A stretch of DNA of 64,000 nt from Streptomyces rimosus (lineage in GTDB: Bacteria; Actinomycetota; Actinomycetes; Streptomycetales; Streptomycetaceae): contig NZ_CP023688.1 in NCBI RefSeq assembly GCF_008704655.1, positions 4,712,001-4,776,000 on the forward strand, read 5' to 3'. The notes under the pieces are model-generated. The model was not told the DNA's origin and ran no database searches. It saw only the letters and a program-made list of their open reading frames with translations. The stretch's first letter is position 1, and the number at the start of each line of letters is the position of its first letter. This document shows positions 23,742-31,683 of the stretch, one piece after another. The position numbers were made by a program, and so were the translations under genes.

Positions 23742-23792
23742 GAGCGGCGCGCTGGGAGTACGTGATGCCCACGTACTTACAGCGCGCCGCTC
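23742..23792. terminator. Large two-part hairpin downstream of the SARP gene
   Basis: An outer 13-bp stem (GAGCGGCGCGCTG and its complement) and an inner 8-bp stem AGTACGTG/CACGTACT are separated by a 2x2 internal loop. It lies 8 bp beyond the stop of the minus-strand SARP gene at 23801, so it is probably its terminator or a 3'-end stabilising structure. Confidence 0.7.
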
Positions 23793-23800
23793 AGCTGCCT

Positions 23801-25768
23801 TCAGCCCCCTCCGCCCCCGCTCCCCGACCCCTCGTCCCGGGCGAACAGCTGCGTCAGCGTGCTGATCGTGTAGACGTCGGTGGCCTCCTCGTCGACCAGG
23901 TGCATTTCGGCGAGGCGGTCCAGGCCGTCCTGGATGTCCTCCGGGGCGGAGCCGGCCAGGGACGCGGCGACGGAGGCATTCAGATGGCCGTCGGCGTTGG
24001 CGGCGAGGGCCCTGAGCAGCCGTGCGTCGTCCGCCGAGAGGCGGGCCACGGACATCCGCAGGGCCGCCGCGACACCGGTGTCCTCGGCGGACAGCAGGGC
24101 CAGCCGCCGCCGTTCGTCGCGCAGGGCGGCGGCCAGGCGGGCCAGCCGCCAGCGCGGGCGGGCGGTCAGCTGGGCGGCTGCCGCGCGCAGGGCCAGTGGC
24201 AGGCCGTCGCACAGCTCGACCAGTTCCCGAGCGGCGTCCGGGTCGTCGGCGACCCGTTCCGCGCCGAGCATCGCGCCGAGCAGCGCCGTACCCTCCGCCG
24301 CGCCGAGCGCCTGGAGGGGCACCGGCCGGGCGACGTCGGTGGCGACCAGGCCGTCCAGGCGGCTGCGGCTGGTCACGACCGTGGCGCAGTGCTCGCCGCC
24401 GGGCAGCAGCGGGCGTACCTGCGCGGAACTCTGCGCGTTGTCGAGGACGACCAGCAGCCGCCGCCCGGCCACCAGCGACCGGAAGAGCGCGGAAGCGGAC
24501 TGGGCCGAGGTGGGGATGCGGTCGGGTGGCGTGCCGAGTGCCAGCAGGAAGTCCCGCAGGACCTCGGCGGGTTCGGCGGGCGCGCCCTCGTTGAAGCCGC
24601 GCAGGTCCGCGAAGAGCTGCCCGTCGGGGAAGGCCTCGGCGTGCCCGTGGGCCCACTGCACGGCGCACGCGGTCTTGCCGACGCCGGCCGGGCCGGTGAC
24701 GACGGCGAGCGGGCTCTCGCCGGGTACGGCGGACCGCACCACGGCGCTCAGCGCGGCGAGCTGCTGCTCCCGGCCGAGGAAGCGGGCGGGTGGGCGGGGG
24801 AGCAGGCGTGGGGCGGACGACCTGGCGGCGGGGCCGCCTGCCGCCTGCGCGGGCACGCGCGGGTCCGCAGGAGCGGCAGCGGTACGGGGGTCCGCCTGGG
24901 CACGTACGCGGGGGTCCTGAGCGGGTGCTCGGGGGTCCCCCTGGGCGGGTACGCGTGGGTCCACCGGCGCAGCACCTCCGGCCGTACGCGCGGCGGCCCG
25001 CCCGTCTTCGGACTTGCCGTCGCCCGCGCCCTCGGCCCGCAGGATCTCCTCGTACGCCCTCTTGAGCCGCGCCCCCGGCCCGACGCCCAGTTCCTCGTCG
25101 AGGAGCCGCCGCGTCCGGTGGAACCACTCCATCGCGTCGGACTGCCGCCCCGTACGGAACAGCGCCTGCATCAGGTCGGCGACCATGCCTTCCCGGAGCG
25201 GGTTGTTGACCGCCGCGGTGTAGAGGACCGCCGCGGCCTGTTCGTGCTGACCCAGCGCGCTGTGGGCGCGCGCCAGGGCCTCGGTCGCGGTCAGCCGCTG
25301 TTCCTCCAGCGCGTGCGCGGCGGCGGCGAACGGCGGGCTGGTGACGGTGCCGGTGAGCGCCGGGCCGCGCCACAGCCCGAGGGCCTCGCGCAGCAGCGGC
25401 ACCGCGTCGCCCGGAGCGGACTCCGGGCGGGCGAGCGCGACCAGTTCGCCGAAGCGGTGGGCGTCGATCAGCTCCTCGGGCAGGCGCAGCAGGTACGCCG
25501 AGCCGTGGGTGGCCAGTTCGATGCCGTACGCCTCGGCGCCGCCCCCGGCCAGCGTCGCGCGCAGCCGCGAGACGTGGCCCTGCACGACCGTACGGGCGTG
25601 CTCGGGCGGTTCGTCCTCCCACAGGGAGTCGATCAACTGCTCCAGCGGGACGGTGGTGTTGGGCTGCAGAAGCAGCAGCGCCAGCACACTGCGCCGCTTG
25701 GCGGGCCCGAGCGCCAGCTCACCGGAACCGGTGGCGACGGATATCGGGCCCAGCAGGGAGAAGTCCAA
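23801..25768 (-). CDS. SARP-type regulator: winged HTH-BTAD-NB-ARC
   Basis: A 655-aa AfsR/SARP-family activator. Residues ~5-90 are the OmpR-like winged helix (LALGPAKRRSVLALLLLQ, WEDEPPEHARTVVQGHVSRLR); ~97-243 the BTAD domain; ~270-308 a linker of DPR-x-x-AQ repeats; ~330-640 an NB-ARC ATPase with P-loop GPAGVGKT (359-366), RRLLVVLDNA and a GLPLALR motif. It ends soon after the ATPase in a Gly-rich tail, without the TPR domain of full AfsR. TTG is the only suitable start, 1 nt after the aminopeptidase stop, so expression depends on coupling. Such proteins usually activate secondary-metabolite genes, but no such cluster is adjacent. Confidence 0.9.
   Translation of the reverse strand: MDFSLLGPISVATGSGELALGPAKRRSVLALLLLQPNTTVPLEQLIDSLWEDEPPEHARTVVQGHVSRLRATLAGGGAEAYGIELATHGSAYLLRLPEELIDAHRFGELVALARPESAPGDAVPLLREALGLWRGPALTGTVTSPPFAAAAHALEEQRLTATEALARAHSALGQHEQAAAVLYTAAVNNPLREGMVADLMQALFRTGRQSDAMEWFHRTRRLLDEELGVGPGARLKRAYEEILRAEGAGDGKSEDGRAAARTAGGAAPVDPRVPAQGDPRAPAQDPRVRAQADPRTAAAPADPRVPAQAAGGPAARSSAPRLLPRPPARFLGREQQLAALSAVVRSAVPGESPLAVVTGPAGVGKTACAVQWAHGHAEAFPDGQLFADLRGFNEGAPAEPAEVLRDFLLALGTPPDRIPTSAQSASALFRSLVAGRRLLVVLDNAQSSAQVRPLLPGGEHCATVVTSRSRLDGLVATDVARPVPLQALGAAEGTALLGAMLGAERVADDPDAARELVELCDGLPLALRAAAAQLTARPRWRLARLAAALRDERRRLALLSAEDTGVAAALRMSVARLSADDARLLRALAANADGHLNASVAASLAGSAPEDIQDGLDRLAEMHLVDEEATDVYTISTLTQLFARDEGSGSGGGGG
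24845..24964 (-). repeat. Repeat-coded DPR-AQ linker inside the SARP gene
   Basis: Residues 269-308 contain about five imperfect units of DPRVPAQ (DPRAPAQ, DPRVRAQ, DPRTAAA among them), joining BTAD to NB-ARC. The DNA shows matching imperfect direct repeats built on CGCGGGTCC/GCGGGGGTCC. Confidence 0.8.
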
Positions 25769-25769
25769 C

Positions 25770-27065
25770 TCAGCTCTCCAGGAAGGCCGTCAGGGCGCCG
25801 GCCAGCATGTGCGGGTCCTCGCTGCCGCACAGCTCACGCGCCGAGTGCATGGACAGGATGGCCACGCCGATGTCGACCGTGGCGATGCCGTGCCGCGCGG
25901 CGGTGATCGGGCCGATGGTGGTGCCGCAGGGCATGGCGTTGTTCGAGACGAAGGACTGCCACGGCACGCCGGCCCGCTCGCAGGCGTCGGCGAAGACGGC
26001 GCGGCCGGTGCCGTCGGTGGCGTAGCGCTGGTTGACGTTGACCTTCAGGATGGGGCCGCCGTTGGGCAGCGGGTGGTGGCCGGGGTCGTGCCGCTCGGTG
26101 TAGTTGGGGTGCAGCGCGTGGCCGGTGTCGGAGGACAGACAGACCGTACCGGCGAAGGCGCGTGCGCGGTCCTCGTAGGTGCCGCCGCGGGCGAAGGCCG
26201 AACGTTCCAGCACCGTTCCGAGCAGCGGGCCGTCGGCGCCGGTGTCGGACTGGCTGCCGTTCTCCTCGTGGTCGAAGGCGGCGAGCACGGGGATGTACGG
26301 GGGCTCCTCGTCGGCGGTGGCGACCGTGGCCAGCGCGACCGTACCGGCGTGTACGGACAGCAGGTTGTCCATCCGCGGCCCGGCGACCAGCTCGCGGTCG
26401 CGGCCCAGGTAGGCGGGCGGTTCGATGCTGTGCAGCATCAGGTCCCAGCCGCGTATGTCGCCGGCGCCCGCGCCGATCTCCTCCTCGACGAAGGCGACGA
26501 GATCGCCCTCGCGCACCTCGCCCAGGCCCCAGATCGGCGTCATGTGGCGCTGCTTGTCGAGCTTGAGGCCGTCGGCGTTGACAGAGCGGTCCAGGTGGAC
26601 GGCGAGCTGGGGGACGCGCATCAGCGCGCGGTCCACGTTGACCAGCCGGGTGCTGCCGTCGCGCAGTGTGACCCGGCCGCTGAGGCCGAGGTCGCGGTCG
26701 AGCCAGGTGTTGAGCAGGGTGCCGCCGTAGACCTCGACGGCGACCTGCCGCCAGCCGCGGTGGCCGGTGTCCGGGATGGGCTTGACGCGCAGGTTGGGCG
26801 AGTCGGTGTGGGCGCCGACGATGCGGTACGGGGTGGCGGCGGTGGCGCCCGCCGGGACGTACCAGGCGATGATCGCGCCGCCGCGCAGCACGTACTTGCC
26901 GCCGCTCTCCCCGTCCCAGGCATCGGTCTCGGCGACCTGCCGGAAGCCCGCTTTCTCCAGCCGCTCGGCGGCGTTGGCCACCGCGTGGTACGGCGAGGGA
27001 GAGGCGGCGAGGAAGGACATCAGGTCGTCGGTGTGGCCGCGGTCGAAGCGGGGGGATTGGCTCAT
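25770..27065 (-). CDS. M18 family aminopeptidase
   Basis: A 431-aa cytosolic metallo-aminopeptidase of the aspartyl-aminopeptidase-like M18 family. Visible metal and catalytic residues include H in RIVGAHTDSPNLRVK, D in GPRMDNLLSV, the EE pair in AFDHEENGSQSDTG, D in CLSSDTGHALHPNY and H in AILSMHSARE. It removes N-terminal residues from peptides using two zinc ions and typically forms a dodecamer. ATG at 27065. The stop lies 1 nt before the TTG of the SARP gene, so the two form an operon. Confidence 0.95.
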   Translation of the reverse strand: MSQSPRFDRGHTDDLMSFLAASPSPYHAVANAAERLEKAGFRQVAETDAWDGESGGKYVLRGGAIIAWYVPAGATAATPYRIVGAHTDSPNLRVKPIPDTGHRGWRQVAVEVYGGTLLNTWLDRDLGLSGRVTLRDGSTRLVNVDRALMRVPQLAVHLDRSVNADGLKLDKQRHMTPIWGLGEVREGDLVAFVEEEIGAGAGDIRGWDLMLHSIEPPAYLGRDRELVAGPRMDNLLSVHAGTVALATVATADEEPPYIPVLAAFDHEENGSQSDTGADGPLLGTVLERSAFARGGTYEDRARAFAGTVCLSSDTGHALHPNYTERHDPGHHPLPNGGPILKVNVNQRYATDGTGRAVFADACERAGVPWQSFVSNNAMPCGTTIGPITAARHGIATVDIGVAILSMHSARELCGSEDPHMLAGALTAFLES

Positions 27066-27384
27066 GGTTTCAGCATAAGGACTGCGGGGTGCCCTTCCCT
27101 GGTATACGAATCCGCATGCATCACGGTATGGGAACCTCAGTGCCCTTTCGGGCAGCCGGATGTCCCGGCCCCTAAGGCCGGTCTCCGGTGTCGAGCGCCC
27201 CCCCCGTATGCCGGTGCCCTCGCACGGCGATGCCCGCCTCCCCGGGGGATGGGAGGCGGGCAACGTCAGTGTTGCGCGTTTGTCTGAGAACGCTGTGAGA
27301 GCGTCCCGGTCACCGTCCGTTTCCGGACGGTGCTTAACCGGTCGTTAGAACGCCCGCAGCGCGTCCCACGTCCCTCGGGACACC
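27066..27384. other. 319-bp intergenic region with several hairpins
   Basis: No gene is recognised. It should contain the promoter of the minus-strand aminopeptidase near its left end and the end of the acyl-CoA dehydrogenase transcript at its right end. Inverted repeats are TGCCC-TTTC-GGGCA (27141-27154), the 11-bp stem GCCCGCCTCCC/GGGAGGCGGGC (27232-27261) and CACCGTCCG-TTTC-CGGACGGTG (27311-27332). Confidence 0.7.
27311..27332 (-). terminator. Terminator hairpin of the acyl-CoA dehydrogenase gene
   Basis: A perfect 9-bp stem with a 4-nt loop (CACCGTCCG-TTTC-CGGACGGTG) lies 52 bp beyond the minus-strand stop codon at 27385. The larger stem at 27232-27261 may back it up. Confidence 0.6.
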
Positions 27385-29211
27385 TCAGAACGCGGCCTCG
27401 TCCAGCTCCATCAGCGACTGGTCGACGGTCTCGGCCAGGCCACGCTGCACGGAGACGCCCGGCAGCACGTTGTGCGCGAAGAACTTCGCCGCCGCGATCT
27501 TGCCCTCGTAGAACGGCTTGTCCTTGCTGGAGGCACCCGCCAGCTTCTCGCTCGCGACCGCCGCGCCCTTCAGGAGCAGGTAGCCGACGACCACGTCGCC
27601 CGAGGCCATCAGCAGGCGGGTGGTGTTCAGGCCGACCTTGTAGATGGACTTCACGTCCTTCTCGGTGGCCGCGAGGTCGGTCAGCATGGCGCCGACGATG
27701 GCCTCCAGGTCGGCGGCGGCCTTGGCCAGCTCGCCGCGGGCGGCCTCCAGCTCCGCGCCGCCGACGGCCTCCGCGAGGAACTTCTTGATCTCCTCGGAGA
27801 GGGCGGTCAGCGCCTGGCCCTGGTCGCGGACGATCTTCCGGAAGAAGAAGTCCTGGCCCTGGATGGCGGTGGTGCCCTCGTAGAGGGTGTCGATCTTGGC
27901 GTCGCGGATGTACTGCTCGATCGGGTACTCCTGGAGGTACCCGGAGCCGCCGAAGGTCTGCAGCGACTGGGCCAGCTGCTCGTAGGACTTCTCCGAGCCG
28001 TAGCCCTTGACGATCGGCAGCAGCAGGTCGTTCAGGCGGGTCGCGGCGGAGGCGTCCTCGCCCGCGGCCTCCTTGGCGATGATCTCGTCCTGGACGGTCG
28101 CGGTGTAGAGCACCAGGGCGCGCATGCCCTCGGCGTACGCCTTCTGCGTCATCAGCGCGCGGCGCACGTCGGGGTGGTGGGTGATGGTGACGCGCGGCGC
28201 GGTCTTGTCGGTGAAGGCGGCCAGGTCGGGACCCTGCACGCGCTCCTTGGCGTACTCCAGGGCGTTGAGGTAGCCGGTGGAGAGGGTGGCGATGGCCTTC
28301 GTGCCGACCATCATCCGCGCGAACTCGATGATCTTGAACATCTGGCGGATGCCGTCGTGCTTCTCGCCCAGCAGCCAGCCCTTGGCCGGGTGGTTGGCGC
28401 CGAAGGTCATCTCGCACGTGTTGGACGCCTTCAGGCCCATCTTGTGCTCGACGTTGGTGGCGTAGACGCCGTTGCGCTCGCCCAGCTCGCCGGTCTCCCA
28501 GTCGAAGTCGTACTTCGGCACGATGAACAGCGACAGGCCCTTGGTGCCCGGACCGGCACCTTCGGGGCGGGCGAGGACGAAGTGCACGATGTTCTCGGAC
28601 ATGTCGTGCTCACCGGAGGTGATGAAGCGCTTGACGCCCTCGATGTGCCAGGAGCCGTCCTCCTGCTGGACGGCCTTGGTGCGGCCGGCGCCGACGTCCG
28701 AGCCCGCGTCCGGCTCGGTCAGCACCATGGTGGAGCCCCACTGCTTGTCCACCATCAGCTGCGCGATCTTGTGCTGCTCCTCGGTGCCCTCGTCGTGCAG
28801 CACGCCCGCGAAGGCGGGTCCCGAGGCGTACATCCAGATGGCCGGGTTGGCGCCCAGGATGGTCTCGGCGAAGGCCCACAGCAGGGAGCGGGGCGCGGTG
28901 GTGCCACCGATCTCCTCCGGGATGCCCAGGCGCCACCACTCGGCGTCCATGTACGCCTGGTAGCTCTTCTTGAAGGTGTCGGGCACCGGCGCGGTGTTGG
29001 TGTCCGGGTCGAAGACCGGCGGGTTGCGGTCGGTGTCGGCGAAGGAGTCGGCCAGCTCGTTCTCGGAGAGCCGGGCGATCTCGCTCAGCACGCTCTTGGC
29101 GGTGTCCACGTCCATCTCCGCGAACGGTCCGGTGCCGTACACGCTGTCGCGGCCGAGGACCTCGAAGAGGTTGAACTCGATGTCGCGGAGATTCGACTTG
29201 TAGTGGCCCAT
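27385..29211 (-). CDS. Acyl-CoA dehydrogenase (FadE type, ~600 aa)
   Basis: A 608-aa flavoprotein of the long bacterial acyl-CoA dehydrogenase form (cf. FadE5). It has an N-terminal ACADH_N_2-like helix region ([18 protein letters not shown]), middle FAD-binding segments [13 protein letters not shown] and [14 protein letters not shown], and the C-terminal domain with [23 protein letters not shown] and [12 protein letters not shown], where the family's catalytic Glu lies in the YEGTT region. It introduces the 2,3 double bond in fatty-acyl-CoA in beta-oxidation. Monocistronic; a palindrome at 29301-29312 upstream resembles a fatty-acid regulator site. Confidence 0.95.
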   Translation of the reverse strand: MGHYKSNLRDIEFNLFEVLGRDSVYGTGPFAEMDVDTAKSVLSEIARLSENELADSFADTDRNPPVFDPDTNTAPVPDTFKKSYQAYMDAEWWRLGIPEEIGGTTAPRSLLWAFAETILGANPAIWMYASGPAFAGVLHDEGTEEQHKIAQLMVDKQWGSTMVLTEPDAGSDVGAGRTKAVQQEDGSWHIEGVKRFITSGEHDMSENIVHFVLARPEGAGPGTKGLSLFIVPKYDFDWETGELGERNGVYATNVEHKMGLKASNTCEMTFGANHPAKGWLLGEKHDGIRQMFKIIEFARMMVGTKAIATLSTGYLNALEYAKERVQGPDLAAFTDKTAPRVTITHHPDVRRALMTQKAYAEGMRALVLYTATVQDEIIAKEAAGEDASAATRLNDLLLPIVKGYGSEKSYEQLAQSLQTFGGSGYLQEYPIEQYIRDAKIDTLYEGTTAIQGQDFFFRKIVRDQGQALTALSEEIKKFLAEAVGGAELEAARGELAKAAADLEAIVGAMLTDLAATEKDVKSIYKVGLNTTRLLMASGDVVVGYLLLKGAAVASEKLAGASSKDKPFYEGKIAAAKFFAHNVLPGVSVQRGLAETVDQSLMELDEAAF

Positions 29212-29300
29212 GGGTACGGCTCCGTAAGGTTCGGGAGGAGACCCAGCGCTTGGAAGCGAGGGACCTCAAACGCAATACCAGCAAGTAGCTCCGATGATGC

Positions 29301-29312
29301 TACCCGTCGGTA
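29301..29312. promoter_or_regulatory. Palindrome upstream of the acyl-CoA dehydrogenase gene
   Basis: TACC-CGTC-GGTA is a 12-bp dyad with 4-bp arms, 90 bp upstream of the ATG at 29211, in a locally AT-richer stretch. The ACCGAC/GTCGGT core is of the kind bound by TetR-type fatty-acid regulators. Regulator identity is inferred. Confidence 0.4.
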
Positions 29313-29419
29313 ATAAGAAGCAACCCCTAACCGCCCATCTGTGACGAGCGTCCCTGGGACGCCTCCGCACCCCTGCCGCCCTTCGGCATGCTCATGACCC
29401 CCAGGGCCCTACGGCATGC

Positions 29420-29890
29420 TCACGGCCGGTCCGACCACTTCCCCGACCTGCCGCTGGTGGTCACCCGGCACACGGCGGGCTTCCCCGGACCCGGCGACTT
29501 CCCCGAGGCGACCTGGCGCTCGCCGTCGAGCAGAATCCGGCAGGAGGCCGTGCCGTTCCCGGCCGGCGTCACCTCCAGCAGCGCTTCCTCGCCGCCGTCC
29601 ACGACGACCGTCTTGCGCCACGGCAGCCGCGTCTCGCCGGTCTCCGTCTCGCGCCGCTCGCCGCCCGGGTGCGGGCCGGAGTCGTGCAGGTAGCGCATCT
29701 TGGCCGCGCGCGGCGGTCCGCCGGTGGAGGCGGCCTCGTACGTCAGGGACCAGGCGGCCCCCGAGTCCCGGAGCTGGGTGGCGCCGTACAGCATCAGCCC
29801 GCAGGCGGTCAGGGCGGTGACGGTGAGCAGCACGCCGCCGCGGGTGATACGCGGTTTTCGGCGGTCACGGTCGGTCACGCGGTCGGTCAT
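29420..29890 (-). CDS. Single-pass membrane protein, MmpS-like
   Basis: A 156-aa protein with a basic cytoplasmic N-terminus (TDRDRRKPRITRG), one transmembrane helix (GVLLTVTALTACGLMLYGATQL) and an extracellular beta-rich domain ending in the cysteine pair of ASCRILLDGER and PAVCRVTT. The topology and the CRI-DG-GKPAVCR pattern resemble the MmpS transport-accessory family. In mycobacteria MmpS assists MmpL lipid exporters; no MmpL gene is nearby here. ATG at 29890. Confidence 0.8.
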   Translation of the reverse strand: MTDRVTDRDRRKPRITRGGVLLTVTALTACGLMLYGATQLRDSGAAWSLTYEAASTGGPPRAAKMRYLHDSGPHPGGERRETETGETRLPWRKTVVVDGGEEALLEVTPAGNGTASCRILLDGERQVASGKSPGPGKPAVCRVTTSGRSGKWSDRP

Positions 29891-29973
29891 CGGTGGCGGC
29901 CCCGGTCGGTGGGTGGCGATCTCGTTGGCCGTTCCAACGTAGCGGGCGGCGCCGACTCAGTACGCTGTGCGGC

Positions 29974-30444
29974 ATGTACGGCTACGACCAGAACGCGGGC
30001 GCCGGGCAGCAGCAGTACGGTGCGCCCCCGCCGCAGCACCCGGCCCCCGGCGGCTACGGCGAGCAGCCGCTGTACCCCGAGCCGTCCCCGCCCTCCCTTG
30101 CCGACGCGGTACGTGCCTTCACCACCGGATCGATGTCCGCCGAGGACTTCCAGGGCATCTTCTCCACGTCCAAGGTCTACTGCCCGCGCGGCGACAACCC
30201 CGGCTTCCTGGCGCTGCACAACACCCAGCAGCCGGTCATCCCGATGTTCACCTCGCTCAAGGAGCTGCGCCGGTACGCGGGCAAGGAGTCCAAGTACTTC
30301 GTGATCACCGGCGCCGAGGTCCTGGACCTGCTACCGACCGGCTATGGCTTCGTCCTGGACATGGAGGGCGATCACCGGATGGTCTTCGACGCCAAGTCGG
30401 TGGAGCAGATGGTCGACTTCGCGATGCGGCGGATGTACGGCTGA
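29974..30444 (+). CDS. SseB-domain protein
   Basis: A 156-aa protein with a Tyr/Gln/Gly/Pro-rich disordered N-terminus of ~45 residues (YGYDQNAGAGQQQYG) followed by an SseB-like domain (KVYCPRGDNPGFLALHNTQ, VIPMFTSLKELRRYAGK, then VLDLLPTGYGFVLDMEGD). In actinomycetes these are small proteins of unknown, possibly stress-related, function. The ATG at 29974 has no clear Shine-Dalgarno site but is preceded by TACGCT about 9 nt upstream, so a leaderless mRNA is plausible. It ends at a strong terminator. Confidence 0.85.
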   Translation: MYGYDQNAGAGQQQYGAPPPQHPAPGGYGEQPLYPEPSPPSLADAVRAFTTGSMSAEDFQGIFSTSKVYCPRGDNPGFLALHNTQQPVIPMFTSLKELRRYAGKESKYFVITGAEVLDLLPTGYGFVLDMEGDHRMVFDAKSVEQMVDFAMRRMYG

Positions 30445-30485
30445 GGCTTCGTATGCGGCGGATGCCCGGCTGAGGCCGGTTCCCG

Positions 30486-30516
30486 GCGGCGGCACCGGAG
30501 GGTGCCGCCGCTTTTT
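30486..30516 (+). terminator. Intrinsic terminator with T-tract
   Basis: An 11-bp perfect stem, GCGGCGGCACC/GGTGCCGCCGC, with loop GGAG is followed by TTTTT. It lies 42 bp after the SseB gene. Confidence 0.92.
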
Positions 30517-30595
30517 GCGTTTCCGCGCTGCCGGAACGATTACTTCCCGCCGGGGGCCGGCGGGGAATGCCGATCGCCTTGCTAGTCGTTCAGTC

Positions 30596-30610
30596 TTCAA
30601 CTAAATTGAA
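30596..30610. promoter_or_regulatory. Candidate MarR-type operator of the pirin gene
   Basis: TTCAA-CTAAA-TTGAA is a perfect 5-bp inverted repeat in an AT-rich patch, 25 bp upstream of the pirin ATG. The TTCAA/TTGAA half-sites are typical of MarR-family operators. No MarR gene is adjacent, so the regulator would be encoded elsewhere. Confidence 0.55.
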
Positions 30611-30634
30611 AGCGGAACGACCGAGGAGGCCGTC

Positions 30635-31591
30635 ATGCCCGCAGTGACCGTAGAGAATCCGCTGAGCCTGCCGCGTGTGGCGGCGCCAGCCGACGCCCGG
30701 CCGCGCGCCGTGCTCGCGGTGTCCACCGCGCCCAGCGGTTTCGAGGGGGAGGGCTTCCCGGTACGCCGTGCCTTCGCCGGCATCGACTACAAGTACCTGG
30801 ACCCGTTCATCATGATGGACCAGATGGGCGAGGTGGAGTACGCGCCGGGCGAGCCCAAGGGCACCCCCTGGCACCCGCACCGCGGCTTCGAGACCGTCAC
30901 GTACCTGATCGACGGCAGCTTCATCCACCGCGACTCGCACGGCGGCGGTGGCGTGATCAACGACGGCGACACCCAGTGGATGACGGCCGGCTCCGGCCTG
31001 CTGCACATCGAGGCGCCGCCGGAGGAGCTGGTCATGACCGGCGGGCTCTTCCACGGCCTCCAGCTGTGGGTGAACCTTCCCAAGAAGGACAAGATGATGG
31101 CGCCCCGCTACCAGGACATCGGCGGCGGCCAGGTGAAGCTGCTGACGTCGGCGGACGGCGGCGCGCTGCTGCGGCTGATCGCCGGCGACATCGACGGTCA
31201 CCAGGGGCCCGGCATCACCCACACGCCGATCACGATGATGCACGTATCGGTCAACCCGGGTGCCGAGGTGACCATCCCGTGGCGCTCGGACTTCAACGCG
31301 CTGGCGTACGGGCTGGCCGGACGCGGCACCGCGGGCCCGGTCGGACGCCCGTTCCGTATGGGCCAGTCCGTGGTGTTCGGCCCCGGCGGCGACTCGCTGA
31401 CCATCCGGGCGGACGCCACACAGGAGTCCCGCAGCCCCAACCTGGAGGTCGTCCTCCTGGGCGGCAAGCCGATCCGCGAGCCGATGATGCACTACGGCCC
31501 GTTCGTGATGAACACCCACGCCGAACTGGCCCAGGCCTTCGAGGACTTCCAGGCCGGGCGGCTGGGGACGGTCCCGGCCGACGGCCACTGA
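30635..31591 (+). CDS. Pirin family bicupin protein
   Basis: A 318-aa protein with two cupin barrels. The metal ligands of the N-terminal cupin appear in TPWHPHRGFETVTYL (two histidines), SHGGGGVINDGDTQWMTAG and LHIEAPPEE (His and Glu). Pirins bind Fe and act as quercetinase-like dioxygenases or redox-sensing co-regulators; in Streptomyces one is reported to modulate beta-oxidation. The ATG has AGGAGG upstream. Probably regulated through the TTCAA/TTGAA dyad. A GC-rich hairpin follows at 31615-31642. Confidence 0.93.
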   Translation: MPAVTVENPLSLPRVAAPADARPRAVLAVSTAPSGFEGEGFPVRRAFAGIDYKYLDPFIMMDQMGEVEYAPGEPKGTPWHPHRGFETVTYLIDGSFIHRDSHGGGGVINDGDTQWMTAGSGLLHIEAPPEELVMTGGLFHGLQLWVNLPKKDKMMAPRYQDIGGGQVKLLTSADGGALLRLIAGDIDGHQGPGITHTPITMMHVSVNPGAEVTIPWRSDFNALAYGLAGRGTAGPVGRPFRMGQSVVFGPGGDSLTIRADATQESRSPNLEVVLLGGKPIREPMMHYGPFVMNTHAELAQAFEDFQAGRLGTVPADGH

Positions 31592-31614
31592 GGCCGGAGT
31601 GGCATGCCGGTGAT

Positions 31615-31642
31615 CCGCGGGGAGCGCATCCGCTCCCCGCGG
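31615..31642 (+). terminator. Perfect 12-bp hairpin after pirin gene
   Basis: CCGCGGGGAGCG-CATC-CGCTCCCCGCGG forms a perfect stem with a 4-nt loop and no T-tract. It lies 23 bp after the pirin stop and 41 bp before the AI-2E gene. Confidence 0.8.
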
Positions 31643-31683
31643 AATGCCGTCACGTACGGGCGGCCCCGTGATCCACTGGCAGG

